From assembly GCA_963750015.1 (NCBI GenBank), contig CAVVPU010000127.1:31346-95345 (forward strand): 64,000 nucleotides of DNA. The letters run 5' to 3'. A program made the position numbers and the translations under genes. The notes beneath the pieces are model-generated. The model was not told where the DNA came from. It saw only the letters and a program-made list of their open reading frames with translations, and ran no database searches. Positions 1 through 8,138 of the stretch are shown here, one piece after another. The stretch comes from CAVVNC01 sp963750015 (GTDB taxonomy: Bacteria > Desulfobacterota > Syntrophorhabdia > Syntrophorhabdales > WCHB1-27). The first letter of the stretch is position 1. Each line of letters begins with the position of its first letter.

Positions 1-81
1 GAAGGAGAAAAGAAAACCGAGAACGAGGAGACCCAGTCTCACCGGCCTTCTATTCAGGGCAGCTATGATGCGGGCGATCAT
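1..81 (-). CDS. livM: Branched-chain amino-acid ABC transporter permease LivM, N-terminus only
   Basis: The minus strand opens at an ATG at 81 and runs off the left edge of the window. The 27 visible residues begin MIARIIAALNRRPVRL and turn hydrophobic, as expected for the first membrane segment of a LivM-type permease. The ATG overlaps the stop codon of the upstream livH (ATGA arrangement), so the two are translationally coupled. The identification rests mainly on this position, because livH is followed by livM in almost every liv operon. The rest of the gene, and probably livG and livF, would lie to the left. Confidence 0.7.
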   Translation of the reverse strand, partial: MIARIIAALNRRPVRLGLLVLGFLFSF

Positions 82-953
82 ACCTTCTGTACCGTGGGCT
101 TACCGAGGACGCCGTAAGGCCGGAATATGAGCAGGACGAGCAGCAGGCCAAAGGCGACGAAATCGCGGTACGTGGAAGGGAAGAAGGCGACGACGAGGAT
201 CTCCACCGAGCCGAGGATATAGGCGCCGATCATCGCCCCCCGTACGTTGCCGATCCCTCCGACGACCGCCGAGATGAATGCTTTCCACCCAATCATGATG
301 CCCATGTAGGGGTCGATGACCGGGTAGGCGACCGCGTAAAGAACCCCCGCGACGCCGCCCAAGCTGGTGCCTATGGCAAAGGTGACGGAGATGACGAAAT
401 CGACCGGCACGCCCATGAGGGGGACTACGGTCTTATCAAAGGAGATGGCGCGCATGGCCATGCCTACCATCGTCCGTCGAACCACAAGGTCCAGAAGTAC
501 CATCAAGAGGAGGGAGAGGGCTATGATGATGACTTGGAGCGACGAAATGGAGATGCCGCCGATTACCCACGTGATGGTGGGGATGAAATTGGGGATATGC
601 TTGGGATAGGGGTTGAGGGCGAGGGTTAAGTTCTCAAGGAATAGCCCGACCCCGAGCGCGGTAATGATCGCAGATACGCGCGGTGCCTGGCGCAGAGGCT
701 TGTAGGCCAGCCGCTCGATAGTCACCCCCAGAAATGCCGTGCCCACCATGCTCAACATCAGAGTGGGAATAAAAGGCAGATTGAGGAGCACGACGGACAA
801 AAAACAGAGGAAGGAGCCTACCATGAACAAATCGCCATGGGCAAAATTGATCATGGTGAGAATACCGTAGACCATCGTGTAGCCCAAGGCGATCAGGGCA
901 TAGATACTGCCGAGCTGGAGCGCGTTGAGCAGCTGCTGCAAAACGTAGATCAT
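78..953 (-). CDS. livH: Branched-chain amino-acid ABC transporter permease LivH
   Basis: An inner-membrane permease of 291 residues, the usual LivH length. It forms the channel of a high-affinity ABC importer for leucine, isoleucine, valine or similar small acids, together with LivM, LivG, LivF and the binding protein. The family signature is visible near the N-terminus (LGYTMVYGILTMINFAHGD), and eight or so hydrophobic segments follow. The segment GIGNVRGAMIGAYILG near residues 236-251 matches the conserved loop that contacts the ATPases. It lies 57 bp downstream of the binding-protein gene on the same strand and overlaps the next permease gene. Substrate cannot be read from sequence; aromatic or carboxylic acids are alternatives in syntrophic bacteria. 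Confidence 0.93.
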   Translation of the reverse strand: MIYVLQQLLNALQLGSIYALIALGYTMVYGILTMINFAHGDLFMVGSFLCFLSVVLLNLPFIPTLMLSMVGTAFLGVTIERLAYKPLRQAPRVSAIITALGVGLFLENLTLALNPYPKHIPNFIPTITWVIGGISISSLQVIIIALSLLLMVLLDLVVRRTMVGMAMRAISFDKTVVPLMGVPVDFVISVTFAIGTSLGGVAGVLYAVAYPVIDPYMGIMIGWKAFISAVVGGIGNVRGAMIGAYILGSVEILVVAFFPSTYRDFVAFGLLLVLLIFRPYGVLGKPTVQKV

Positions 954-1010
954 GGTGCTCCCGGGGCTCGCCCAGACCGGCGTGTACCGGACAAAATGGT
1001 GTTTCTTGCC

Positions 1011-2180
1011 TTAGGGTTTCGCATTTGCAAAATAGACGAACTTCCCGTCCTTTATCTGGAGGATGACGGCGCTTTTGATCGGATCGGAAGATCCTTCCTT
1101 AAATTGCATATCGCCGGTGACACCCTCGTATTTTTGAATCTTGGCGAAGGCGTCCCTCACGGCCTGGCGATCGGCTCTACCGGCGTCCCTCACGGCCTGC
1201 TTCAGAAGACCGAACGAGTCGTAAGTGAGGGCAGCCACGTCATCGGGCATGGCATTGCTATAGGAGGCCTTAAAGGACTGGATGAACTTCTGCGCTACGG
1301 GACTCGCCGTGTCGGGCGCATAATGAGTGCTGAAGTAGTAGCCTTCACAATCCTTACCGCATAGTTTGATCAACTCCTGGCTCCCCCAGGAATCGCTCCC
1401 TATGAAGGGCACGTTGATGGCCAGTCTCTTTGCCTGCTGCACCTGAAGCGGTACTTCGCTGTAATAGTTCGGAAGGAAGATGACTTCCGGGCCGGCCTTC
1501 TTGATCTTCGTCAACTGTGCGGAGAAATCCCTGTCGTTCGTCGTATACGTCTCGAAGGCCACTACCTTGCCTCCGTTCTGTTCGAAGGCTTCTTTGAACA
1601 CTTCAGCAATGCCCTTGTTGTAATCAGAGGCGACGTCATAGAGGACGGCGGCTTTCGTTGCCTTCAGATTTTCCTTGGTAAACCGTGCAAGCACTCGTCC
1701 CTGGAAAGGGTCGATGAAGCATGCGCGGAAGACGAACTTTTTCGGTGCGCCGGTTCTGGCGTCGAGGGTCGTCTTTGGACTCGTGGACCACGGAGTGATG
1801 AGAAGCACCTTGGAAGATTCGGCGATCTCCGAGGCCGGGATTGCATAACGGGTCGCGTTCGGCCCTACTATGGCCAGGACCTTCTTCTGAGTGATGAGCT
1901 TCTGGGCGGCAGAGGCGGACTGGTCGGCTTTGCCCGCGTTATCTTCGACGAAGAGCCTGACTTTGTACTGCTTGTCGCCCACCTGGAGCCCGCCCGCATC
2001 GTTGACCTCTTTGACTGCGAGCTCCGCGGCCTTCCTGCATGATTCGCCGACAGCAGGCATGTCGCCGGTCAATTCAGCGATCACTCCCACCCTGATCGTG
2101 GAGTCGTCCTTTTCCCCGCAGCCCCCGACAAAGAAGCCAATTATGATAAGAAGGGAGAGAAAAATGCCTACTCTTTTCAC
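1011..2180 (-). CDS. livK: Branched-chain amino-acid ABC transporter substrate-binding lipoprotein LivK
   Basis: A 389-residue periplasmic binding protein of the Leu/Ile/Val (type I) family. A lipoprotein signal is clear: a short basic start, a hydrophobic stretch and the lipobox VGGC near residue 21, so the mature protein would be lipid-anchored. The family opening (IRVGVIAELTGDMPAVG) and the AIVGPNAT segment follow. The start is a GTG preceded five bases upstream by a strong AAGGAGG ribosome-binding site. It is the first gene of the minus-strand liv operon. Its upstream region is occupied by repeated hairpin sequences, so the promoter is probably close to or inside them. The ligand is not determined by the sequence. 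Confidence 0.93.
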   Translation of the reverse strand: MKRVGIFLSLLIIIGFFVGGCGEKDDSTIRVGVIAELTGDMPAVGESCRKAAELAVKEVNDAGGLQVGDKQYKVRLFVEDNAGKADQSASAAQKLITQKKVLAIVGPNATRYAIPASEIAESSKVLLITPWSTSPKTTLDARTGAPKKFVFRACFIDPFQGRVLARFTKENLKATKAAVLYDVASDYNKGIAEVFKEAFEQNGGKVVAFETYTTNDRDFSAQLTKIKKAGPEVIFLPNYYSEVPLQVQQAKRLAINVPFIGSDSWGSQELIKLCGKDCEGYYFSTHYAPDTASPVAQKFIQSFKASYSNAMPDDVAALTYDSFGLLKQAVRDAGRADRQAVRDAFAKIQKYEGVTGDMQFKEGSSDPIKSAVILQIKDGKFVYFANAKP

Positions 2181-2260
2181 GAACGCCTCCTTTGGCTATT
2201 GTATGGGGCTCGCGTCGCCCCCTCCACGGGCAAAGCCCGCGGAGCCACCCCCTCAAAAAA

Positions 2261-2392
2261 AGGAAGGACCGCCGCAGGCGCGCACTGCCTATTCCCGCGT
2301 AAGTGCCTGGATGAACTCGCGTCGCCCCCTCCATCCAGGCTTGCCCTCGCGGACCATCGCCGACGGCGAGAGCTTGGTTCGCGATAGGTTCC
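2261..2392. repeat. 132-bp hairpin-forming repeat, copy 1
   Basis: These 132 bp recur exactly at 2482-2613. The unit contains two potential hairpins. GCCTGGATG pairs with CATCCAGGC (2306-2340). A compound hairpin has outer arms TCGCGGACCA and TGGTTCGCGA around an inner TCGCC-GAC-GGCGA (about 2347-2384). A 20-bp piece just upstream (2231-2250) is repeated separately at 2405-2424, so the block is a mosaic. It has no coding character and sits upstream of livK. Confidence 0.85.
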
Positions 2393-2481
2393 TGTCTCTT
2401 CTTCCAAAGCCCGCGGAGCCACCCTCAAAGCTTGCTCGTCGGGACGCAGTCCCGAATGGTCTTGGCCCCTTTTGCACTTTG

Positions 2482-2613
2482 AGGAAGGACCGCCGCAGGC
2501 GCGCACTGCCTATTCCCGCGTAAGTGCCTGGATGAACTCGCGTCGCCCCCTCCATCCAGGCTTGCCCTCGCGGACCATCGCCGACGGCGAGAGCTTGGTT
2601 CGCGATAGGTTCC
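2482..2613. repeat. 132-bp hairpin-forming repeat, copy 2
   Basis: Identical to 2261-2392 and offset from it by 221 bp. Perfect identity points to recent duplication or gene conversion. A diverged partial copy lies at 62272-62340, next to the second liv operon. Confidence 0.85.
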
Positions 2614-2822
2614 AGCTACGTCGTATCAGGGATTTTGACTGCCGGGCTTATCATACCAAAGGGGCCTCGACGATGTCCAACACAATCTTGGAGGCACTCG
2701 CCGGAAGGAAAAAGGGCGCGATCCTGGAGACAGGCACAAGGTTAACGCTTTCCCGTTATGCCGGTTCCTGCCTTCCGTCCAGGCATTTGACCGGGCCCCT
2801 CTATTTAGTGGAAGCTCTTCGA

Positions 2823-2851
2823 TTGACAATCATAAATGCAAGAACAACAAT
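2823..2851 (+). promoter_or_regulatory. Candidate sigma-70 promoter for the selenocysteine glutaredoxin gene
   Basis: A perfect -35 hexamer TTGACA (2823-2828) is followed after 17 bases by AACAAT (2846-2851), which matches four of six positions of TATAAT. It lies about 50 bp ahead of the glutaredoxin start, and a GGAGGT ribosome-binding site follows at 2891-2896. Seen by eye only. Confidence 0.45.
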
Positions 2852-2900
2852 TAGCGTAAGTCACTTATCACTATTTATCATAAGCAAAACGGAGGTAGCC

Positions 2901-3143
2901 ATGGAGAGTACGAGAACGGTTAAGGTCTATTCTACGCCTACCTGACCGCATTGCAAGAGGGTCAAACAATTCCTCGAGGAGAAAGGTATCTCCTATCAAG
3001 AAATAGACGTGGCTTCGGACAAAAATGCACGAGAAGAGATGCTGAAGAAGACGGGCAGGATGGCAGTGCCCGTCGTGGAAATCGACGGCAATGTCATCGT
3101 CGGCTTCGACGAGGTAAGCCTTGATGAACAGTTAGAGGGATGA
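2901..3143 (+). CDS. Selenocysteine-containing glutaredoxin-like protein (in-frame UGA at the first redox position)
   Basis: Translation from ATG 2901 meets TGA at 2943-2945 and then continues in the same frame to TGA 3141-3143. The product has 80 residues, normal for a small glutaredoxin/NrdH protein. The UGA replaces the first cysteine of the redox motif, giving STPT-U-PHC-KRV with the second Cys at residue 18. The glutaredoxin fold continues through KQFLEEKGISY, the cis-proline segment MAVPVVEIDG and VIVGFDE. A frame that stays open with family-typical residues on both sides of the UGA is strong evidence for selenocysteine (U15) rather than a real stop. GGAGGT lies 4 bases before the start. 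The flavoprotein reductase begins 13 bp downstream, so the pair looks like an NAD(P)H-reductase/glutaredoxin couple, similar to the Cp34/Cp9 system of Clostridium pasteurianum or a split AhpF. The selenium-insertion genes are not in this window. Confidence 0.85.
2943..2984 (+). promoter_or_regulatory. Putative bacterial SECIS region directly after the UGA
   Basis: Bacterial selenocysteine insertion needs an mRNA hairpin immediately downstream of the UGA. Complementary segments are present: TGACC with GGTCA (2943-2947 and 2959-2963), or ATTG with CAAT enclosing a loop that contains GGGTC. I cannot decide which fold is real by eye; a bSECIS covariance or folding search would. The call rests mainly on the in-frame UGA. 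Confidence 0.4.
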
Positions 3144-3156
3144 CGGGCGGGTTTCT

Positions 3157-4068
3157 ATGCACGATCTCATCATAGTAGGCGCGGGTCCGGCAGGCATGAC
3201 TGCTGCTGTCTATGCGGCGAGGCAGAAAGCCGACACCTTGCTCTTGAGCAAGGATATAGGGGGGCAGGTCAACTGGACTCTCGGCATCGAGAACTACATG
3301 GGCTACCAGTTCGTGGAAGGTCTCGAACTCATAGGCAAATTCGAGGAACAGGTAAGGAAGTTTCCTATCAATATCAAGGTCGGCTCGGACGTAAAATCAC
3401 TCATAAGGACACGCGAGGGTTTCGAGGTCGAGGTTGCAGAGGGCGCCATTTATACCGGCCGAACGGTGATCATTTGCAGTGGAAAACGGCCCAAGATGCT
3501 GGAGGTCCCCGGGGAGGAAAGGCTGCGCGGGAGGGGGGTTACTTATTGTGAAGTATGCGACGGTCCCCTCTTTCAGGGGATGGAAGTGGCGATAGTCGGT
3601 GGAGGCAATTCCGCCCTGGAAGCAGCGATCGATATGGAGAAAGTGGCACGCCACATCTACCTGGCCTCGCTCACGCCTCTTACCGGCGATCATATACTCC
3701 GTGAGAAGGTGAAGCAGGCTGAGAATGTGACCATCCTGACCGAGCACAAGACACTCGAAATCGCAGGGGCGGAGACAGTCACTGGAATGAGGATACGAGA
3801 CTTGAAGAGTGGACAGGAGATGGACTTGAAAGTGGAAGGGGTCTTCGTCGAAATCGGGCTCACGCCCAATTCCGATTTCGTGAGGGGACTGCTGACCCTC
3901 AACGAGCTCGGGGAAATAATGGTGAACTGTTCTTGTGAAACGAGTGTCCCAGGGCTCTACGCGGCTGGCGACGTGACGAACGTTCCCGCAAAACAGATCG
4001 TGGTAGCAGCGGGGGAGGGGGCCAAAGCCGCTCTTCAGGCCCATCAATTCCTACAGAAATGCGGCTGA
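3157..4068 (+). CDS. Thioredoxin-reductase-like flavoprotein (AhpF/Cp34 type)
   Basis: A 303-residue FAD disulfide reductase. The FAD-binding GAGPAG lies near residue 8, the redox-active pair CEVC near 133-136, the nucleotide-binding GGGNSALEAAI about 20 residues later, and the C-terminal FAD motif GLYAAGDVT near 268. The HRRxxxR motif that selects NADPH in classical TrxB is absent (IYLASLTP stands there) and the loop is GGGNSA, as in AhpF; NADH may therefore be preferred, which is inference. It most likely reduces the selenocysteine glutaredoxin encoded 13 bp upstream, feeding peroxide or ribonucleotide reduction. It would be called trxB in automatic annotation. Confidence 0.88.
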   Translation: MHDLIIVGAGPAGMTAAVYAARQKADTLLLSKDIGGQVNWTLGIENYMGYQFVEGLELIGKFEEQVRKFPINIKVGSDVKSLIRTREGFEVEVAEGAIYTGRTVIICSGKRPKMLEVPGEERLRGRGVTYCEVCDGPLFQGMEVAIVGGGNSALEAAIDMEKVARHIYLASLTPLTGDHILREKVKQAENVTILTEHKTLEIAGAETVTGMRIRDLKSGQEMDLKVEGVFVEIGLTPNSDFVRGLLTLNELGEIMVNCSCETSVPGLYAAGDVTNVPAKQIVVAAGEGAKAALQAHQFLQKCG

Positions 4069-4205
4069 CCGGGCCGGCGACCAAAGGTCTCATAGCCAGA
4101 GCCTTAGTTCTAAGCCCCAATTTTAGTCGTCTAGGGTGGAGGCTTGAGGCGAGCCAGGTCCTTGGCTGATTCGCCTTAAAAACTGTAATAGGAAGATACC
4201 GGTCA

Positions 4206-4229
4206 AAAAGGGCCCAATCGGCCCCTTTT
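4206..4229 (+). terminator. Intrinsic terminator-like hairpin after the reductase gene
   Basis: The arms AAAAAGGGCC and GGCCCCTTTT pair at nine of ten positions around a short loop, ending in a T-run, about 140 bp after the reductase stop. The A- and T-tracts make it potentially bidirectional. Confidence 0.6.
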
Positions 4230-4657
4230 AGGGGGTGGACGGGATTGGCATTTCTTTAAGTATCTTAATTCATTAGTTTATTTTTTAAGGGGCGGGGAAG
4301 GCCGGAGTTCATCGGCGAAGACATTCTGATTTCTGAATATATCTTGAAACGATTGGAGTTTTTCACTTGCCTGGAAAACAGGCATTGTGCTAAATTATTA
4401 ATAATTACTGCCTGTTACTATCCTCCTTCTACAACTTCTCTACATGTTTTCAACAATACTTGTGGAAAAGGCGGTTCCTGTCGGCCCTAACATGACGGAA
4501 CCACACGGGATGGCAAGCCGTTCCGTCCTCCTCCATCTTTCGGCGGCCTGCCGACTCCCTTCTTCCTGATTGACGCGCCCTAGTTTGCTGGGGTACAGTA
4601 TACACCTAAGTCGACACGGGAGCAGCCGTGTAATCTGATTGTCTGGAGTCTGATACT
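4230..4657. other. Intergenic region upstream of the 2-oxoacid oxidoreductase operon
   Basis: No convincing gene. The stretch is AT-rich around 4260-4440 and contains the perfect inverted repeat TGCCTG-GAAAA-CAGGCA (4368-4384), followed by CTAAAT about 17 bases after TTGCCT. It could be an operator overlapping a promoter, perhaps for the GntR-type regulator at the end of the operon. This is a guess from position. Confidence 0.35.
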
Positions 4658-5206
4658 ATGACTGAGATCAAATTCGTCGGAAGAGGAGGGCAGGGTGCGG
4701 TCATCGCATCGCAGATTCTGGCTAAGGTTTTCTTTATCATGGGCAGGTATCCGCAGTGTTTTTCTGTCTTCGGTGGGGAAAGGAGGGGCGCTCCCGTTGC
4801 GAGCTTTCTGAGGGTCGACGATAAAAGGATTCTCCTCAAATGCGAGATCAGAAACCCTGATCACATGATTTACATGGCCCCCGATCTTGTGGATGAAGGT
4901 GAGGTCCAATCGAGCCTGAAACCCGGCGGTCTGATTCTCATCAACAACGCACTCACTACGAACGAATTCGCCGGCCTGCGCAAGTACCGCCTCGCTCTTA
5001 TAGACGCCCTTGCAGTGGCCGAAGGAATGGGCATGGGAGCCACTATCAACACGGCTATATTGGGAGCTTACTCGCGGGCAAGCAACGACGTACCCATGGA
5101 TTATCTGGAACAAGCGATCAGGGAAACGGTCCCGGCAAAGATCGAAGCAAATATTGGGGCGGCACGGCGGGCCTTCGAATCGACCCGTCTGGTGAGCGGC
5201 CTATAG
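4658..5206 (+). CDS. 2-oxoacid:acceptor oxidoreductase, gamma subunit
   Basis: A 182-residue protein matching the gamma subunit of pyruvate/2-oxoacid:ferredoxin oxidoreductases. The diagnostic glycine-rich start VGRGGQGAVIASQILA and the GERRGAPVASFLR segment are both present. In the complex this subunit helps bind coenzyme A at the thiamine-diphosphate centre. It is the first gene of a four-gene set (gamma, NAD-linked flavoprotein with ferredoxin domain, alpha, beta) with short gaps or overlaps. The substrate is not fixed by sequence; the arrangement resembles phenylglyoxylate:NAD oxidoreductase (PadE-I), so an aryl- or branched 2-oxoacid is plausible. Confidence 0.88.
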   Translation: MTEIKFVGRGGQGAVIASQILAKVFFIMGRYPQCFSVFGGERRGAPVASFLRVDDKRILLKCEIRNPDHMIYMAPDLVDEGEVQSSLKPGGLILINNALTTNEFAGLRKYRLALIDALAVAEGMGMGATINTAILGAYSRASNDVPMDYLEQAIRETVPAKIEANIGAARRAFESTRLVSGL

Positions 5207-5230
5207 CCCACAATTTGGGAGCGAGAAAAT

Positions 5231-6988
5231 ATGGACCATCGGGAAATAACGATCAAAGACATAGAACGGGTGGCTCCTTTTTCCAGGGGATCGACAGAGA
5301 TCTTCCTCACCGGCTTATGGAGCGGAAGGAAGCCTGTGTGGGTGGAGAAGACCTCACCCTGCCGCCAGGCATGTCCCATAGGCAACGATATAGCCAGGGC
5401 CTTCTCCTACGCATCGAAAGGCGACATAGACGAAGCCTTGCGTGTCTACAGGGAGGATAACCCTCTGCCGGGAGTCTGCGGCCGCATCTGCTACCATCCA
5501 TGTCAGACGGACTGCAACAGGAAAGAGCTTGACGAGGCAATCAATATACGCGGTTTCGAGCGATTCCTATCCGACCACGGTCAGATTGATACGAGGCTGG
5601 TCGCCCCGGCCGGCACGCGGCAGGAAAAGGTGGCTATCATAGGATCGGGTCCTGCGGGCCTGTCGGCGGCCTATCACCTGGCACGCCTTGGCTTTCCCGT
5701 GACGATCCTTGAAGCCCTGCCCGAGCCGGGGGGTATGCTCCGCTACGCAATTCCCGAATACCGCCTTCCCAAAGATATCCTCCATAGAGAAATAGGCTAT
5801 ATTCGCGAGATGGGAGTGGAAATAAAGACAAACGTCCGGATAGGCAGGGATATCTCCCTCGCCGATGTGAGAAAGGAGTACCAGGCGGTTTTCATCGCGG
5901 TAGGGGCCCACGCGGGCCGGCCCTTGTCCATCGAAGGGGAAGATCTGCCCGGAGTAATGGAAGGAATCGATTTTCTCAAGAAGATCAACCTCGGGGAGCG
6001 AGTCGGGCTGGGCGAGAAGGTCGCGGTGATAGGCGGCGGAAACACTGCTATCGACTGTGCCAGGGTAGCGAGACGAATGGGGGCGCAGGAGGTCACCATT
6101 TTCTATCGGCGGTCGCGTGCGGAGATGCCGGCCCTCCCGGAGGACGTCACCGCGGTCGAGGCCGAAGGGATCAAGATCGAATTTCTCTGCACCCCGGTGC
6201 GACTCGTCGCAGATAAAGGCCGGGTGTCAAAAATGGAGGCGATCCGCATGGAACTGGGTGAGCCTGACTCGAGCGGCCGGCCGAGACCAATGCCGGTCAA
6301 AGGTTCTGAAATCGCACCTTCCATGGATACCATTATCGCGGCGGTCGGTCAAAAGCCGGAAGTCGGTTTTCTTCGGGAACTCGGAGTACCGGTCAACAGC
6401 AGTGGTATGATCGAGACTTCGGTCTACACGGGAGAGACATCGGTCGAAGGGATATTCGCCGGCGGTGACAGCGCCGGGACAAAGGCATTCGTGGCTGACG
6501 CCATAGCGAGTGGAAAACAGGCTGCCCTGGCCATTTCCTGTTATTTAGACGGAAGGGATGCGAAAGAGGAGCTGACACGCCACAGAGTCGGCAGCGGGCC
6601 GGCCGTCTCCTTCCGCCACTTCCTGTCGCCTGATGCTTACGGCGTCGACCTCAAGAAAATAGCAACTTACGACAAGCTCAACACGATTTGCTTTCCCTAT
6701 GCTCCACGCAACGACTCACCCGACCTGCTCAAACCCGGGGAAACAGTGAAAAATTTCAAGGAGACGGTCGGCGGGCTTGACCCAGGCCTCATGGAAGCAG
6801 AGATCGCGCGATGCTTCAAGTGCGGTACCTGCACTCAGTGCGACCTTTGCTTCTTGCTGTGTCCCGACATTTCCATAGTAAAAGCCGGGGATAACGGATA
6901 CACCTTAAAGACAGACTATTGCAAGGGGTGCGGCGTCTGCTCCGCTACGTGTCCGAGGAACGCGTTGGAGATCGGAGGTGGCCAATGA
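5231..6988 (+). CDS. GltD-type NAD(P)H:acceptor flavoprotein fused to a two-cluster ferredoxin domain
   Basis: A 585-residue fusion. Residues about 35-105 hold the cysteine-rich helical Fe-S domain typical of glutamate synthase small subunits (CRQACPIGNDIA, then CGRICYHPCQTDCNR). Residues about 130-420 carry FAD- and NAD(P)-binding Rossmann motifs (IGSGPAGLSAA and IGGGNTAIDCAR). The C-terminus carries two [4Fe-4S] motifs (CFKCGTCTQCDLC, then CKGCGVCSATCPRN), equivalent to the delta/PorD subunit. The fusion would pass electrons from the thiamine enzyme through ferredoxin clusters to FAD and NAD(P), or run in reverse. PadH and PadF of phenylglyoxylate dehydrogenase are a two-gene version of the same idea. 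It starts 24 bp after gamma and its stop overlaps the alpha start (ATGA). Confidence 0.88.
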   Translation: MDHREITIKDIERVAPFSRGSTEIFLTGLWSGRKPVWVEKTSPCRQACPIGNDIARAFSYASKGDIDEALRVYREDNPLPGVCGRICYHPCQTDCNRKELDEAINIRGFERFLSDHGQIDTRLVAPAGTRQEKVAIIGSGPAGLSAAYHLARLGFPVTILEALPEPGGMLRYAIPEYRLPKDILHREIGYIREMGVEIKTNVRIGRDISLADVRKEYQAVFIAVGAHAGRPLSIEGEDLPGVMEGIDFLKKINLGERVGLGEKVAVIGGGNTAIDCARVARRMGAQEVTIFYRRSRAEMPALPEDVTAVEAEGIKIEFLCTPVRLVADKGRVSKMEAIRMELGEPDSSGRPRPMPVKGSEIAPSMDTIIAAVGQKPEVGFLRELGVPVNSSGMIETSVYTGETSVEGIFAGGDSAGTKAFVADAIASGKQAALAISCYLDGRDAKEELTRHRVGSGPAVSFRHFLSPDAYGVDLKKIATYDKLNTICFPYAPRNDSPDLLKPGETVKNFKETVGGLDPGLMEAEIARCFKCGTCTQCDLCFLLCPDISIVKAGDNGYTLKTDYCKGCGVCSATCPRNALEIGGGQ

Positions 6989-8136
6989 GACAGCTCCTTG
7001 CCGGCAACTACGCGGTCGCCGAGGCTGTTCGCCTCGCCAGGGTGCAGCTCGTTGCTGCCTACCCCATAACCCCTCAAACGCCGATTTACGAGAAGCTTTC
7101 GGACATGGAGAACGAAGGCCGCCTCCCAGGCATCATGATGCGGACCGAATCGGAGCATTCGGCCATGGCCGCGTGCATTGCCGCTTCTCTCACCGGTGTC
7201 CGCACATTCACCGCTACCGCGTCTCAGGGTCTGGCCCTTATGCACGAGATGCTCCACTTTGCTGCGGGCAACCGGGTCCCCATCGTGATGTGCAATGTCA
7301 ACCGCGTCATCTCCGTGCCATGGGCCTTTGGAAGCGACCAGTCCGACAGCCTCTCCCAGCGGGACACAGGGTGGATGCAGTTTTATTGCGAAGACGCTCA
7401 GGAGGCTTTCGACACGGTAATTCAGGCATACAAGATTGCGGAAGCAGTGCTCTTTCCAGTAATGGTAGCCATCGACGGCTTCTTTACCTCACACTTCATC
7501 GAGCCCATCGAAATACCCGATCAGGACTCGATAGACGCCTTTCTGCCGCGGTTCTGCCTGCCGACGAGATTCAACATAGAAGACCCTGCATACGTGGCGA
7601 ACGTGGTCAACGCAGAACAATACATGGGGTACCGCCAGACAAGCTTCGAAGATATGGAGAAATCCAGACCGGTTATAGAACAAGTCAACAAAGAGTACAA
7701 GGAGATCATGGGCAGGGGCTACGGCGTAATCGAGACTGTCGACACACAGGACGCGGAGATCGTCTTAGCCACGAGCGGCGCAATGACGAGTACCGCACGA
7801 GTGGCCATAGAATCGTTACGCTCGAAGGGCATCAAGGTGGGGCTCCTCAAGATGAAGGCTTTCAGGCCCTTTCCCACGGAAGAGGTGAGATCGGCCCTGA
7901 AACACGTGCCCAAGGTGGCAGTGCTCGATAGAAACATTTCTCTTGGCAAGGGCGGGATATGGTGCCAGGAGGTCAAGGCGGCCCTCTATCCTCTGAAGGA
8001 GCGGCCGGTCGTCACCGGCTATATCGCCGGTATTTGCGGCGCCGACGTGTCACCGGATATGATAGAGAACATGGTCACCCGGACCCTCTATGAGGAAACA
8101 CCCGCGGACCTGCCCATATGGGTACGGAGGGATTAG
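6985..8136 (+). CDS. 2-oxoacid:acceptor oxidoreductase, alpha subunit
   Basis: The pyrimidine-binding (alpha) subunit of a thiamine-diphosphate 2-oxoacid oxidoreductase, 383 residues. Visible signatures are AAYPITPQTPIYE near the N-terminus, RTESEHSAMAACIAAS and TATASQGLALMHEMLHFA, all conserved in PorA/VorA proteins. The C-terminal transketolase-like domain contains VGLLKMKAFRPFP. The ATG at 6985 is chosen because it overlaps the preceding stop and has GGAGGTG just upstream; a longer reading from 6919 would overlap the ferredoxin domain. It works with the beta subunit encoded directly after it. Confidence 0.9.
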   Translation: MRQLLAGNYAVAEAVRLARVQLVAAYPITPQTPIYEKLSDMENEGRLPGIMMRTESEHSAMAACIAASLTGVRTFTATASQGLALMHEMLHFAAGNRVPIVMCNVNRVISVPWAFGSDQSDSLSQRDTGWMQFYCEDAQEAFDTVIQAYKIAEAVLFPVMVAIDGFFTSHFIEPIEIPDQDSIDAFLPRFCLPTRFNIEDPAYVANVVNAEQYMGYRQTSFEDMEKSRPVIEQVNKEYKEIMGRGYGVIETVDTQDAEIVLATSGAMTSTARVAIESLRSKGIKVGLLKMKAFRPFPTEEVRSALKHVPKVAVLDRNISLGKGGIWCQEVKAALYPLKERPVVTGYIAGICGADVSPDMIENMVTRTLYEETPADLPIWVRRD

Positions 8137-8138
8137 AG

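Noticed and set aside
2472..2945. Open frame of 157 codons ending at the TGA inside the glutaredoxin gene
   Set aside because: Most of it lies in the hairpin repeat and has no protein-like features; only its last 14 codons, from ATG 2901, are the real start of the selenocysteine glutaredoxin.
4368..4384. Inverted repeat TGCCTG-GAAAA-CAGGCA as a definite operator
   Set aside because: No second site or known consensus for the FCD regulator; left as a low-confidence note in the intergenic entry.
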